Of a stretch of DNA of 64,000 nucleotides, positions 29,187 to 38,259 are shown one piece after another. This DNA is from Alphaproteobacteria bacterium (GTDB lineage: Bacteria; Pseudomonadota; Alphaproteobacteria; Caulobacterales; Hyphomonadaceae). Numbering within the stretch: the first letter of the stretch is position 1; each line of letters opens with the position of its first letter. The stretch spans positions 62,001 to 126,000 of the forward strand of contig JAHJYW010000032.1 in assembly GCA_018827375.1 (NCBI GenBank). Direction: 5' to 3'. The notes below the pieces were generated by a model. The model did no database searches. It saw only the letters and a program-made list of their open reading frames with translations, and had not been told where the DNA came from. Made by a program: the position numbers and the translations under genes.

Positions 29187-30677
29187 CTAATCTTCCTCGC
29201 GCTCGATACCGGCGCGGTCGAGGTTGCCGAAGCGAGTAATATTCGCATCGAAGGCAAGGTCGACCTTGCCAATCGGGCCGTGGCGCTGCTTGCCGATGAT
29301 GACTTCTGCAATGCCGTAGATCTGGTCCATGCGCGCGCGCCACTGCGTCCATTTCTCATTAGACGACGGATCATTCGGATCGGCGCCGGGCTCTGAACGC
29401 GCGAGATAGTATTCTTCGCGATAGACGAACATGACGACGTCGGCATCCTGCTCGATCGAGCCGGATTCGCGAAGGTCAGACAGTTGTGGGCGCTTGTCGT
29501 CGCGTTGTTCAACGGCACGCGACAGCTGCGACAGCGCTAGGATTGGCACGTTGAGGTCCTTGGCGAGCGCCTTCAGCGCGGTGGTGATCTGCGTCACTTC
29601 CTGCACACGGTTGGCGTTGGAATTGCCATTGGTGACGGTGATCAGCTGAAGGTAGTCGATCACGATCAGGTCGAGGCCGGCGGAGCGCTGGAGACGCCGC
29701 GCCCGCGCCGCAAGCTGGCTGATCGAGATGCCGCCTGTGTCATCGATATAGAGCGGCAGGTTCTGCAGCTCTTCGGTAGCTTCACGCAGGCGTTCAAAGT
29801 CCGACTTGTCGAGATCGCCCTGCCGGATGCGGTGGGTCGTGATGCCGGTACGCTCGGCCAGAATACGCGTGGCGAGCTGCTCGTTCGACATCTCGAGCGA
29901 GAAGAAGCCCACGACTGCGCCTTCGACGGTTTTCTTCGATCCATCATCCTGCACTTCGGCACGATAAGCCGCCGCCGCATTATAGGCGATGTTGGTGGCG
30001 AGCGAGGTCTTACCCATGGATGGGCGGCCGGCGAGGATGAGAAGGTCAGATCGGTGGAAGCCGCCAAGCTTGTCGTCGAGGTCACGCAGCATGGTCGGGA
30101 TGCCGGCAATCTTGCCTTCGCGCTTGAACGCCGCTTCGGCCGCCTTGAGCGACTCGACGAGCGCTTCGGAAAAGCTGGTGAAGCCTCGCCCTGTGGAGCC
30201 GCGCTCGGCGAGATCGAACAGCTGGCGCTCTGCCAGCTCGATCTGGCGGGCGCCGTCTTCGTCCGGCCCGGGCGTTAGTGCGCGGCCCTTCAGTTCGCTA
30301 CCGATATCGACCAGTGAGCGGCGCATCGCCAGGTCGCGGATCATGTAGGCATAGTCGGACACTTCCGGCCCGAACGCCGCGCTGTCCAGCAACTGTTCCA
30401 GATAGCGCGCGCCACCAATCTCGGTCAGCTTTTCGGCTTTCTCGAAATGCTCGCGCAGGGTCACGCCATCGGCAACCCGGCCTTGCTGGATCATGGTCGC
30501 AGCGACGTCGTAAAGCTCCTGGTGAGCGGGGGCGTAGAAGTCGGACGGACGCAGGATATCGGCGACCCGCTGATAGGCGTTGTTGTCGAACAGGATCGCG
30601 CCCAGCACAGCGGCTTCGGCCGAAAGGTTGTTCGGCGCCGTCAGCGTATGTTCGGAGGAATGATCGTCGAGAGGCAT
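29187..30677 (-). CDS. dnaB: Replicative DNA helicase DnaB
   Basis: Hexameric 5'-3' helicase of the replication fork. 496 residues, normal length: N-terminal primase-interacting domain (about 15-115), linker, and RecA-like domain with Walker A AGRPSMGKTS at about 215, Walker B DLIVIDYLQLI and the RESGSIEQDADVV segment near the C-terminus. It follows the rpsF-rpsR-rplI operon, as in many bacteria, but is separated from it by a terminator. Confidence 0.97.
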   Translation of the reverse strand: MPLDDHSSEHTLTAPNNLSAEAAVLGAILFDNNAYQRVADILRPSDFYAPAHQELYDVAATMIQQGRVADGVTLREHFEKAEKLTEIGGARYLEQLLDSAAFGPEVSDYAYMIRDLAMRRSLVDIGSELKGRALTPGPDEDGARQIELAERQLFDLAERGSTGRGFTSFSEALVESLKAAEAAFKREGKIAGIPTMLRDLDDKLGGFHRSDLLILAGRPSMGKTSLATNIAYNAAAAYRAEVQDDGSKKTVEGAVVGFFSLEMSNEQLATRILAERTGITTHRIRQGDLDKSDFERLREATEELQNLPLYIDDTGGISISQLAARARRLQRSAGLDLIVIDYLQLITVTNGNSNANRVQEVTQITTALKALAKDLNVPILALSQLSRAVEQRDDKRPQLSDLRESGSIEQDADVVMFVYREEYYLARSEPGADPNDPSSNEKWTQWRARMDQIYGIAEVIIGKQRHGPIGKVDLAFDANITRFGNLDRAGIEREED

Positions 30678-30764
30678 GCGTTAATCATACCCTAAATGGT
30701 GCGGGAAAGCGCGCGTCACCGGCAGCCTAATTACCGGCGTTCCCGGTTTGGTCGATTCGACTCA

Positions 30765-30798
30765 CAAAAAAGCCGCAGCTGTGGATAGCTGCGGCTTT
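30765..30798 (-). terminator. Intrinsic terminator of the rpsF-rpsR-rplI operon
   Basis: Stem AAAGCCGCAGCT / AGCTGCGGCTTT with a short loop, followed on the minus strand by a T-tract (TTTTTTGTG). It lies 28 bp past the rplI stop and isolates dnaB transcriptionally. Confidence 0.85.
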
Positions 30799-30826
30799 CT
30801 GATTTGATTTCGCTGTCGCGAGAGGA

Positions 30827-31420
30827 CTAGTCCTCGTCGTCTGAACCACCGATCATGTCGGACAATTCGGCCGCAGCTTCTTTCAGCTCGCTGGCTTGTT
30901 CGCTGGCGTAAGCGGCGTTGGCTTCCTGCAGGGACGCAACAATGTCCTCGCCTTTTTCCTGACGCTCGGCTTCTTCCGTCGAACGGGCAACGTTTGCCTG
31001 AACGGTGACGGTGACTTCCGCATGAAGGCGGATCTGCACTTCATAAAGGCCGATGGCCTTGATCGGCTTGTCGAGGCGCACGCCGCTAAGCGGAACCTTG
31101 TAACCGGCCTGGTTGGCAGATTCGGCAACATCACGCGCGGTGACCGAGCCGAAGAGCTGGCCGGTATCGCCAGCCTGGCGGATCATCGTGAAGGCCTGGC
31201 CTTCAAGTTTCTCTGCTTCGGTCTGGGCGGCCGCACGGGCCGTTGCGTTGCGCTGTTCAATGACGTCACGCTCGGCTTCGAACCGCGCACGGTTCTTGTC
31301 GTTTGCGAGAAGCGCTTTGCCTTGCGGGATAAGGAAGTTGCGTGCGAAGCCGTTCTTCACGGAGACTTCGTCTCCGATCTTTCCAAGGCGCTCGACGCGT
31401 TCAAGAAGGATCACTTGCAT
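30827..31420 (-). CDS. rplI: 50S ribosomal protein L9
   Basis: Binds 23S rRNA near the L1 stalk. 197 residues, longer than E. coli L9 (149) because of an acidic C-terminal extension of about 45 residues ending GGSDDED, common in alphaproteobacteria. The N-terminal MQVILLERVERLGKIGDEV and NGFARNFLIPQGKA are diagnostic. 11 bp after rpsR. Confidence 0.97.
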   Translation of the reverse strand: MQVILLERVERLGKIGDEVSVKNGFARNFLIPQGKALLANDKNRARFEAERDVIEQRNATARAAAQTEAEKLEGQAFTMIRQAGDTGQLFGSVTARDVAESANQAGYKVPLSGVRLDKPIKAIGLYEVQIRLHAEVTVTVQANVARSTEEAERQEKGEDIVASLQEANAAYASEQASELKEAAAELSDMIGGSDDED

Positions 31421-31431
31421 GGTTGTGTCTC

Positions 31432-31689
31432 CTACTTCACTTCAAACGGAAGCAGGGCCAGCATGCGGGCGCGTTTGATCGCCTGTGCAAGCTTGCGCTG
31501 GTTCTTGAGGTTGACGGCCGTGATACGGCTGGGCACGATTTTCCCTTTTTCAGAGATGTAGCGCTGCAGCAGTTTCACGTCTTTGTAATCGATTTCCTGG
31601 GCGTGTTGACCGGTAAACGGGTCGACCTTGCGGCGACGACCGAATGGGCGACGGGCAGGAATGTTCGTGATGTTCAGTTTCTGAGCCAT
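31432..31689 (-). CDS. rpsR: 30S ribosomal protein S18
   Basis: 85 residues. [22 protein letters not shown] is the S18 signature, and [12 protein letters not shown] the N-terminal block. Pairs with S6 on the 16S rRNA central domain. The S6:S18 pair is also the known ligand of an mRNA leader found upstream of rpsF. Confidence 0.97.
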   Translation of the reverse strand: MAQKLNITNIPARRPFGRRRKVDPFTGQHAQEIDYKDVKLLQRYISEKGKIVPSRITAVNLKNQRKLAQAIKRARMLALLPFEVK

Positions 31690-31707
31690 TTGATGTCCTT
31701 TCCTGTC

Positions 31708-32046
31708 CTAGTCGCGACGGCGTTCTTTGCGCGACAGGACAGCCGAAGGCTCGTCACTGTGCGACTCGACGCGGATCGTCATGTAACGCATCACGTCGTC
31801 GGAAATGCGCAGGCGGCGTTCCAGTTCGTGGATCGCTTCGGCAGGGCCGTCGATGTTAAGGAGCGAATAATGCGCCTTGCGTTGTTTCTTGATCGGATAG
31901 GCAAGGTTGCGCAGGCCCCAATATTCGGTGCGGCCGACAGTTGCGCCTTTTTCCTTGAGGAAGCCGGACAGTTCTTCGACAAATGTGTCGACCTGTGCCG
32001 GCGAAATGTCAGGTCGTGTGATCACGACATGCTCATATAGTGCCAT
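31708..32046 (-). CDS. rpsF: 30S ribosomal protein S6
   Basis: 112 residues beginning MALYEHVVITRPDISPAQVD; YWGLRNLAYPIKKQRKAHY is the S6 signature. The start at 32046 is chosen because it gives the exact S6 N-terminus; the longer open frame is the leader region read through. First gene of rpsF-rpsR-rplI. A 48-nt structured leader lies 18 nt upstream. Confidence 0.97.
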   Translation of the reverse strand: MALYEHVVITRPDISPAQVDTFVEELSGFLKEKGATVGRTEYWGLRNLAYPIKKQRKAHYSLLNIDGPAEAIHELERRLRISDDVMRYMTIRVESHSDEPSAVLSRKERRRD

Positions 32047-32064
32047 GTTTTTATTCCCAAAAAT

Positions 32065-32112
32065 GAGGGGTGCGGCGCTCGGCAGGGGGAAACTGCCCAG
32101 CGATGGCCCCTC
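32065..32112 (-). ncRNA. Candidate S6:S18 autoregulatory leader RNA of rpsF
   Basis: On the minus strand, an outer stem GAGGGG/CCCCTC encloses an internal loop (CCAT opposite CCGCA) and an inner 10-bp stem CGCTGGGCAG/CTGCCGAGCG with one mismatch and a TTTCCCC loop. The CCG bulge on the 3' side between the two stems is the hallmark of the known rpsF leader that binds S6:S18. Position, 18 nt before the ATG, also fits. The match was made by eye. Confidence 0.6.
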
Positions 32113-32255
32113 TTCGTCCGGCTCATTCCGGGCTATTGAGGACCGCATCCCTGCGTGTGAAGGCGCGTCTTAAGCCTAAAATAGCGCAGATTTCAAGCGC
32201 TTGCTTACATTCGCGAGCGCCATTAGGCACGACGGAAAATCCGGAGGAACAGATA

Positions 32256-33218
32256 ATGACAGGACTGGCATTCATATTCCCGGGCCAGGGCAGTCAGGAG
32301 ATCGGCATGGGAAAGGCGCTCGCAGACGCTTTCCCGGCGGCAAAAGCAGTCTTCGCAGAGGTGGATGACGCGCTTGGCCAGAAGATGTCGGACCTGATGT
32401 GGAACGGCGACATTGCCGATCTGACACTTACCGCGAACACACAGCCCGCCCTTATGGCGCACAGCGTGGCGGCCATGCGCGCGCTTGCGGCGGAATTTGG
32501 CCTCTCTGCTGCTGATGCCATGTTCGTGGCAGGCCATTCGCTGGGGGAGTATTCGGCGCTGGCCTCGGCCGGTGCGATCAGCCTGTCTGATACTGCGCGT
32601 CTCCTGCGTATTCGCGGCAACGCCATGCAGGGCGCCGTCGCGCCGGGAGAGGGTGCGATGGCGGCCCTTCTTGGGGCTGATGTCGCCCAGGCTGAAGCCG
32701 CCTGCGTCGCAGGCCGCGAGACCGGCGGCGTATGCGAACTCGCCAATGACAATGCGCCCGGGCAGCTGGTGCTTTCCGGCTCACAGGCAGCCATTGAAGC
32801 GGCCTGTGCCTATGCAAGGGAGAATGGCGTCAAGAAGGCCATGACGCTCAACGTCTCTGCGCCTTTCCATTGCTCGCTGATGCAGCCGGCAGCCGATGCC
32901 ATGGCCGAGGCCCTTAAAGCCATCGAAATCAAGGCGCCTGTCGTGCCTGTCGTCGCCAACATCTCTGCCTCGCCAACGTCTGACCCGGCAACGATCCGTC
33001 AGAACCTGGTCGATCAGGTCACCGGCCGCGTGCGCTGGACGGAAAGCGTCCAGTTCATGGTCGCCAAGGGCGTTACCACCACTGGCGAGGCTGGCGCCGG
33101 CAAAGTGCTGACCGTCATGCAGCGCCGCATCGAAAAATCACTGAACGGCTTCACACTCGGCACGCCCGAGGACCTTGAAGCCTTCGCAGCAGCCATCAAG
33201 GGAGAAGCCCATGTTTGA
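32256..33218 (+). CDS. fabD: Malonyl-CoA:ACP transacylase FabD
   Basis: Loads malonyl groups onto ACP. 320 residues. N-terminal FIFPGQGSQEIGMGKAL, nucleophile GHSLGEYSAL and catalytic His in APFHCSLMQPAAD are visible. ATG at 32256 has a GGAGGAAC site; the longer frame overlaps the rpsF leader. It overlaps fabG by 8 nt. Divergent from rpsF across a 209-bp region that contains the rpsF leader and presumably both promoters. Confidence 0.97.
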   Translation: MTGLAFIFPGQGSQEIGMGKALADAFPAAKAVFAEVDDALGQKMSDLMWNGDIADLTLTANTQPALMAHSVAAMRALAAEFGLSAADAMFVAGHSLGEYSALASAGAISLSDTARLLRIRGNAMQGAVAPGEGAMAALLGADVAQAEAACVAGRETGGVCELANDNAPGQLVLSGSQAAIEAACAYARENGVKKAMTLNVSAPFHCSLMQPAADAMAEALKAIEIKAPVVPVVANISASPTSDPATIRQNLVDQVTGRVRWTESVQFMVAKGVTTTGEAGAGKVLTVMQRRIEKSLNGFTLGTPEDLEAFAAAIKGEAHV

Positions 33219-33948
33219 TCTCACCGGCCGTACGGCCCTGGTTACCGGCGCATCGGGCGGCATTGGCCGCGCCATCGCCACAGCGCTGTCCGAGGCGGGC
33301 GCCAAGGTTGCCCTCTCAGGGACGCGTGAGAGCGTCCTGGAGGAGGTCGCAGGCACCCTGAAGGGTGAAAGTGCCATCGTCACGTGTAACCTCTCTGACG
33401 CTGAGGCTGTCGATGGACTCGTGGGTCGGGCCGAAGCGGCCGTGGGTCCACTTGATATCCTTGTCGCGAATGCCGGCATCACACGTGACAAGTTGCTTAT
33501 CCAGATGAAGGATGAGGACTGGAATGATGTGCTGCAGGTGAACCTTGGCAGCTATTTCCGTCTCACAAAGACCGCTGTGAGAGGCATGATGAAGCGCCGC
33601 TATGGCCGCATCATCGGAATCACATCGGTTGTCGGGGTCACCGGAAACCCCGGCCAGACAAATTATTGTGCCTCCAAGGCCGGCATGATCGGGTTCACCA
33701 AATCCATCGCGCAGGAAGTCGCCAGCCGGGGCATCACCGCCAACACGATTGCGCCCGGATTCATCGAATCACCGATGACGGATGGCCTGCCAGAAGCGCA
33801 GAAAACCGCGCTATTGGGGCAGATCCCTTCGGGCCGTCTGGGACAGGGGGCAGACATCGCCGCAGCCGCAGTGTATCTTGCTTCCAGCGAGGCCGCTTAC
33901 GTTACGGGGCAAACGCTACATGTAAACGGCGGTATGGCAATGATCTGA
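33211..33948 (+). CDS. fabG: 3-oxoacyl-ACP reductase FabG
   Basis: NADPH-dependent SDR that reduces 3-ketoacyl-ACP. 245 residues with TGASGGIGRAIA, NAGITRDKL, catalytic Ser in GITSVVGVTGN and YCASKAGMIGF (Tyr-Lys), C-terminal TGQTLHVNGGMAM. Start at 33211 inside the fabD 3' end, with AAGGGAG site. Confidence 0.97.
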   Translation: MFDLTGRTALVTGASGGIGRAIATALSEAGAKVALSGTRESVLEEVAGTLKGESAIVTCNLSDAEAVDGLVGRAEAAVGPLDILVANAGITRDKLLIQMKDEDWNDVLQVNLGSYFRLTKTAVRGMMKRRYGRIIGITSVVGVTGNPGQTNYCASKAGMIGFTKSIAQEVASRGITANTIAPGFIESPMTDGLPEAQKTALLGQIPSGRLGQGADIAAAAVYLASSEAAYVTGQTLHVNGGMAMI

Positions 33949-33964
33949 TTTCGCTACAGTAACC

Positions 33965-34012
33965 GTTGCGACTAGGGCTTGGCGCTTTCGCCAAGGGTGT
34001 GCTAGGCGCAAC
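33965..34012 (+). promoter_or_regulatory. Nested double-stem element in the acpP leader
   Basis: An outer 11-bp arm GTTGCGACTAG / CTAGGCGCAAC with one mismatch encloses a perfect 7-bp hairpin CTTGGCG-CTTT-CGCCAAG. The 48-nt element ends 50 nt before the acpP start. No T-tract follows, so a terminator is unlikely. It may be an attenuator, an RNase III-type processing site or a stability element between fabG and acpP. Confidence 0.5.
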
Positions 34013-34062
34013 ACAATGGTTCAGAAATGAGCCGGCTATCGGGCATATCTAGAGAGGTATTC

Positions 34063-34296
34063 ATGTCTGACGTTCTTGAGCGTGTTAAAAAAATCGTAGT
34101 CGATAATCTCGACGTGGATGCTGACAAAGTTGTTGAGAGCGCAAGCTTCATCGACGACCTCGGCGCTGACTCGCTGGACCTGGTCGAACTGGTCATGGCC
34201 TTTGAAGAAGAATTCAACATCGAGATCCCAGACGATGTGCAGGAATCCATCCGCTCCGTTGGCGATGCGGTGACTCACATCAAAGCCCACATCTAA
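34063..34296 (+). CDS. acpP: Acyl carrier protein
   Basis: 77-residue acidic four-helix protein carrying the growing acyl chain on 4'-phosphopantetheine attached to Ser in [14 protein letters not shown]. Start at 34063 with AGAGAGGTATTC. Between fabG and fabF, the standard order. ATG-to-stop length is typical. Confidence 0.97.
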   Translation: MSDVLERVKKIVVDNLDVDADKVVESASFIDDLGADSLDLVELVMAFEEEFNIEIPDDVQESIRSVGDAVTHIKAHI

Positions 34297-34312
34297 ATAG
34301 GGCTGATACTGC

Positions 34313-35599
34313 ATGTCTGACCGCCGCGTTGTCATAACGGGTATCGGGATTGTCTCTCCGCTCGCTTTCGGGCGCGAGGCAACCTGGGAACGCCTGATTG
34401 CTGGAAAATCCGGAGCGGGACGCATCGACGTCTTCGATCCGGAAGATATGCCGTGCAAGATTGCATTCCAGGTACCTTGGACCAACGGACGCGGCGGTGG
34501 GACAGGTGACCCCCATGCGTTTGATCCGGACAAGTTTGTCTCCCCCAAGGAGCTGCGTCGGATCGACGAGTTCATTCTCTACGCCATTGCGGCGGCTGAA
34601 GAAGCTGTCGAGGATGCCGATTGGCGTCCACAGGACGAAGAGAGCAAGGAACGCACGGGTGTGATGATCGGCTCCGGCATCGGCGGCCTTGAATCCATCT
34701 ACAATACGGCTGTCACCCTGCACGAGCATGGCCCGCGCAAGGTGAGCCCGTTCTTCATTCCTTCTGCTCTGATCAACCTTGCTTCCGGCCAGGTCTCGAT
34801 CAAGCACGGCTTCAAGGGCCCCAACCACGCGGTCGTGACGGCCTGCGCCACCGGCGCACATGCCATCGGTGACTCCGCGCGTCTCATCAAGTTCGGCGAT
34901 GCCGACGTGATGCTGGCAGGTGGTTCTGAAGCTGTTATCGGACGCATCGCCATTGCGGGCTTCTGCGCCGCGAAAGCGATGTCCACAGGCTTCAATGATA
35001 CGCCTGAGAAGGCCTCACGCCCTTACGACAAGGATCGCGACGGCTTTGTCATGGGTGATGGCGCTGCAGTTCTCGTGCTCGAAGAGTATGAGCACGCCAA
35101 GGCGCGTGGCGCAAAGATCTACGCTGAAGTGTCCGGCTACGGCCTCACCGGCGACGCCTATCACATTACGGCCCCTGCAGAGGGCGCCGAAGGCGGCTAT
35201 CGTGCCATGAAAATGGCCCTCAAGAATTCCGGGATCGATCCCACCGAAGTCGATTACATCAACGCACACGGCACTTCGACACCGAAGGGTGATGAGGGCG
35301 AAGCCGGCGCTGTCGAGCGGGCCTATGGCGATCATGCCAAGAACCTTTCCATGTCGTCGACCAAGTCAGCCATCGGGCACCTTCTCGGCGCTGCGGGTGC
35401 GATCGAGACTGCGTTCTGCGCGCTGGCCATCCGCGACCAGATCATGCCGCCGACGCTGAACCTCGACAATCCGAGCTTCGAGACTCCGATCGACCTCATT
35501 CCTCACAAGGCCAAGAAGGGCCGCGTGCGGGCTGCGATGTCGAACAGTTTCGGATTTGGCGGCACCAATGCGTCGCTTGTCATCCGGGAAGTGAAATAG
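34313..35599 (+). CDS. fabF: 3-oxoacyl-ACP synthase II FabF
   Basis: Elongating condensing enzyme. 428 residues: active Cys in VVTACATGAHAIGDS, His in NAHGTSTPKGD, His in KSAIGHLLGAAGAIE and Lys in the same segment. 16 bp after acpP. Usual length, slightly extended by an insert around residues 55-70. Confidence 0.97.
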   Translation: MSDRRVVITGIGIVSPLAFGREATWERLIAGKSGAGRIDVFDPEDMPCKIAFQVPWTNGRGGGTGDPHAFDPDKFVSPKELRRIDEFILYAIAAAEEAVEDADWRPQDEESKERTGVMIGSGIGGLESIYNTAVTLHEHGPRKVSPFFIPSALINLASGQVSIKHGFKGPNHAVVTACATGAHAIGDSARLIKFGDADVMLAGGSEAVIGRIAIAGFCAAKAMSTGFNDTPEKASRPYDKDRDGFVMGDGAAVLVLEEYEHAKARGAKIYAEVSGYGLTGDAYHITAPAEGAEGGYRAMKMALKNSGIDPTEVDYINAHGTSTPKGDEGEAGAVERAYGDHAKNLSMSSTKSAIGHLLGAAGAIETAFCALAIRDQIMPPTLNLDNPSFETPIDLIPHKAKKGRVRAAMSNSFGFGGTNASLVIREVK

Positions 35600-35663
35600 G
35601 CCACTATCGCCGGGCAGGGGCGGGCATGTAGGCTGGCATTGCCAGATTCGTGTGAGGCGTTTC

Positions 35664-36695
35664 ATGAAGTTCATCCGAGCCCTGTTGTCACTCATCGTGG
35701 CTGGCGTAATCCTTACAGCGGCTGTCGCCGGTGCAGGCTGGATCTGGCTCGGCAATGAAGTTGCCAAGGATGGCCCGTCTTCCGCTGAAACCCTGTTTGT
35801 CGTGGAGCCTGGCGAAGGCTTTTCCACGGTCTCCACACGACTGGAGAATGACGGGGTCATCCGCGCGGCCTGGCTGTTGCGTCTAAAGGTTCGCATTGAT
35901 GGCACCGAGGGTGCGCTCAAGTCCGGTGAGTTCGTCATTGAGCCGCAGGCCAGCATGGGCGAAATCCTCGAGATCCTCATCGAGGGCAAGGCCGTGATGC
36001 ACAAGATCACGCTGCCTGAGGGCCGGACCACGGCGCAAATTCTGCGCCTGATCGAAGCCGACAATGTGCTGATCGGGCCGATGCCCGAACTCCCTGTGGC
36101 CGAAGGCAGCCTTCTTCCCGATACGTATCTCTTCCATCGCGGCATGACGCGCGCCAAGCTGATCGCGCAGATGGCCAAGGCGCAGGATGATTTGTTGGCA
36201 GAGTTGTGGCCGACGCGTCAGGAGGGCCTGCCGATCACCACGCCGCAGGAAGCCGTCATCCTCGCCTCAGTCGTCGAGAAAGAGACTGGAAATGCCGCTG
36301 AGCGGCACGAAGTCGCCGCCCTGTTCGTTACCCGCATGAAACGCGGCATGCGGCTGGAGAGCGATCCAACGATCATCTATGGCGTGTCGCAGGGCGAGCC
36401 GCTCTACAACAAGGCTGGCAAGCGCCGCACGCTGCTGCGGTCTGAAATCGACCGCGAGACAGACTGGAACACTTACCAGATCGACGGCCTGCCCAAGACC
36501 CCGATCTGCAACCCAGGCCGTGACGCGATTGCCGCAGTGCTCGACCCGCCGGAAACGGAGTACATCTTCTTCGTCGCAGACGGCAAAGGGGGGCATCTCT
36601 TCGCCAAGACGCTGGCCGAGCACAATCGTAATGTGGCGGCCTATCGGAAATATGAGCGCGGCGAGATCGCGCGGGAAAGGGCTGAAAATGAGTGA
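35664..36695 (+). CDS. mltG: Endolytic murein transglycosylase MltG
   Basis: 343 residues with one N-terminal membrane anchor (about 3-28), a LysM-like domain and the YceG domain. Catalytic Glu in LASVVEKETGNAAER; SDPTIIYGVSQG and NTYQIDGLPKTPICNPG are diagnostic. Cuts nascent glycan strands in the periplasm. ATG at 35664 (MKFIRALL) preferred over GTG at 35652 because GAGG is well placed for it. Overlaps yicC by 8 nt. Confidence 0.95.
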   Translation: MKFIRALLSLIVAGVILTAAVAGAGWIWLGNEVAKDGPSSAETLFVVEPGEGFSTVSTRLENDGVIRAAWLLRLKVRIDGTEGALKSGEFVIEPQASMGEILEILIEGKAVMHKITLPEGRTTAQILRLIEADNVLIGPMPELPVAEGSLLPDTYLFHRGMTRAKLIAQMAKAQDDLLAELWPTRQEGLPITTPQEAVILASVVEKETGNAAERHEVAALFVTRMKRGMRLESDPTIIYGVSQGEPLYNKAGKRRTLLRSEIDRETDWNTYQIDGLPKTPICNPGRDAIAAVLDPPETEYIFFVADGKGGHLFAKTLAEHNRNVAAYRKYERGEIARERAENE

Positions 36696-37575
36696 ACTGT
36701 CCGGCATGACCGGCTTCGCCCGCGTTGCGGGTGATGCGCCTTGGGGCAGCTGGGCCTGGGAAGCCAAGAGCGTGAACGGGCGCAGCCTTGATGTGCGCGT
36801 AAATACGCCGCCGGGTTTTGACGGGCTGGAGCGCACGGTCAAGGCGGCGGCTTCCAAATTGTTCAACCGGGGCTCGCTGCAGGTGTCGCTACGAATCGAT
36901 ATGAGCGCGGGCGACGAGAAAGTCACCGTCAACGAGCCGCTCCTGACGGCGCTTACCGATGCGGCGCAGGCGATCCATGGCGTAGGCCTATCAGGCGAAG
37001 CCATCGCGACGCTGATGACGCTGAAGGGCGTTGTCGAAACGGGCGGCAGCTCGCTGCGCGAATTGGCGCAGGACGAAGCTGTAATCGCGGCGCTGACCGG
37101 GGCAGCTGAGACAGCGCTTAGTGAACTCGCAGCTGCCCGCATGTCTGAAGGTGCTTCTCTTGAGGCCTTGCTGACGGGCCTTGTAGGCGAGATGGAAGGC
37201 TTCGCGGCCAGCGCGGCCAAACTGGCCGAGGGCCAGCCCGCGCTGCTGAAGGCGCGCCTGACCAAACAGCTTGATGAACTCGATGCCGAAGGCCGCGTCG
37301 ATGCTGACCGTGCGGCGGTGGAGATCGCTCTCAGCGCCGCGAAAGCCGACGTGCGCGAGGAGCTGGACCGGCTGTCCGCGCACTTCATTGGCGCACGGGA
37401 ATTGCTGGCGGCGGGCTCGCCTGCAGGCCGCAAGATCGACTTTCTGGCACAGGAACTCAACCGCGAAGCCAACACACTTTGCTCGAAATCTGTCAGCCTC
37501 GATTTGACGAATGCCGGTCTCGGCCTCAAAGGGGTGATTGACCAGTTCAAGGAGCAGGCCGCGAATGTCGAATGA
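36688..37575 (+). CDS. yicC: YicC-family endoribonuclease-like protein
   Basis: 295 residues. N-terminal YicC domain begins SGMTGFARV and includes EAKSVNGRSLDVR; the C-terminal DUF1732 region ends GRKIDFLAQELNREANTLCSKS. Family members have been reported to have RNase activity. Start at 36688 overlaps the mltG stop, and it overlaps gmk by 11 nt. yicC-gmk adjacency is widely conserved. Confidence 0.93.
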   Translation: MSELSGMTGFARVAGDAPWGSWAWEAKSVNGRSLDVRVNTPPGFDGLERTVKAAASKLFNRGSLQVSLRIDMSAGDEKVTVNEPLLTALTDAAQAIHGVGLSGEAIATLMTLKGVVETGGSSLRELAQDEAVIAALTGAAETALSELAAARMSEGASLEALLTGLVGEMEGFAASAAKLAEGQPALLKARLTKQLDELDAEGRVDADRAAVEIALSAAKADVREELDRLSAHFIGARELLAAGSPAGRKIDFLAQELNREANTLCSKSVSLDLTNAGLGLKGVIDQFKEQAANVE

Positions 37576-38206
37576 GCAAATGGGAAAGCGCCGGGGGCTG
37601 ATGCTCGTCCTGTCGAGCCCGTCGGGTGCAGGCAAGACGACGCTGTCGCATATGCTGTTGAACGAGTTCGAGGACGTGAACCTTTCAGTTTCCGCCACGA
37701 CGCGAAAACCGCGACCGAACGAGCAGGAAGGCGCGCATTACCACTTCAAATCCGTTGAGGATTTCAAGGCCATGATTGCGGGCCGTGAATTCCTTGAATG
37801 GGCGCACGTGTTCGACAAGTATTACGGCACACCACGCGCCGACACGGTCGCCAAACTGGAAAGCGGCGAGGACATCCTTTTCGATGTCGACTGGCAGGGC
37901 GCCGATGCGCTGCACGACCAGATGCCGAATGACGTGGTCTCCGTGTTCATCCTGCCGCCAAGCATCGAAGAGCTGGAAGCGCGCCTCGCTGCCCGCGAGG
38001 GCTCGACACCTGAAGATGTTGCGCGCCGTATGGTGGATGCGCGCCGCGAGATCATGCACTGGCGCCGCTATGACTACGCCATCGTCAATGACAACCTTGA
38101 CGAAGCGTACCAGCGCCTGCGACGCATTCTGCTGGTGGAGCGCCTGAAACGGCTGCGCCAGCTGGACCTTGAAGACCATGTCCGCCGTCTCCTTGGCGAG
38201 GCCTGA
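37565..38206 (+). CDS. gmk: Guanylate kinase
   Basis: Phosphorylates GMP to GDP. 213 residues; P-loop SSPSGAGKTTL, GMP-binding SVSATTRKPRPNEQEG and HYHFK. Start at 37565 within the yicC end, with AAGGAG 10 nt upstream; a second ATG at 37607 would remove part of the N-terminus. Last gene of the fabD-gmk run. Confidence 0.96.
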   Translation: MSNEQMGKRRGLMLVLSSPSGAGKTTLSHMLLNEFEDVNLSVSATTRKPRPNEQEGAHYHFKSVEDFKAMIAGREFLEWAHVFDKYYGTPRADTVAKLESGEDILFDVDWQGADALHDQMPNDVVSVFILPPSIEELEARLAAREGSTPEDVARRMVDARREIMHWRRYDYAIVNDNLDEAYQRLRRILLVERLKRLRQLDLEDHVRRLLGEA

Positions 38207-38259
38207 GACAACCGAACCGTTTAGCCGTTTTTGCAAGTCCTCCCGGAAAGGGCCAGCGC

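Noticed and set aside
32194-32203. 10-bp palindrome CAAGCGCTTG in the rpsF-fabD gap, possible FabR-like operator
   Set aside because: A 10-bp palindrome is likely by chance in a 200-bp gap, and no flanking symmetry extends it.
36267-37550. 427-codon minus-strand open frame opposite mltG and yicC
   Set aside because: Ser/Ala/Arg-rich shadow frame; both opposing genes are secure.
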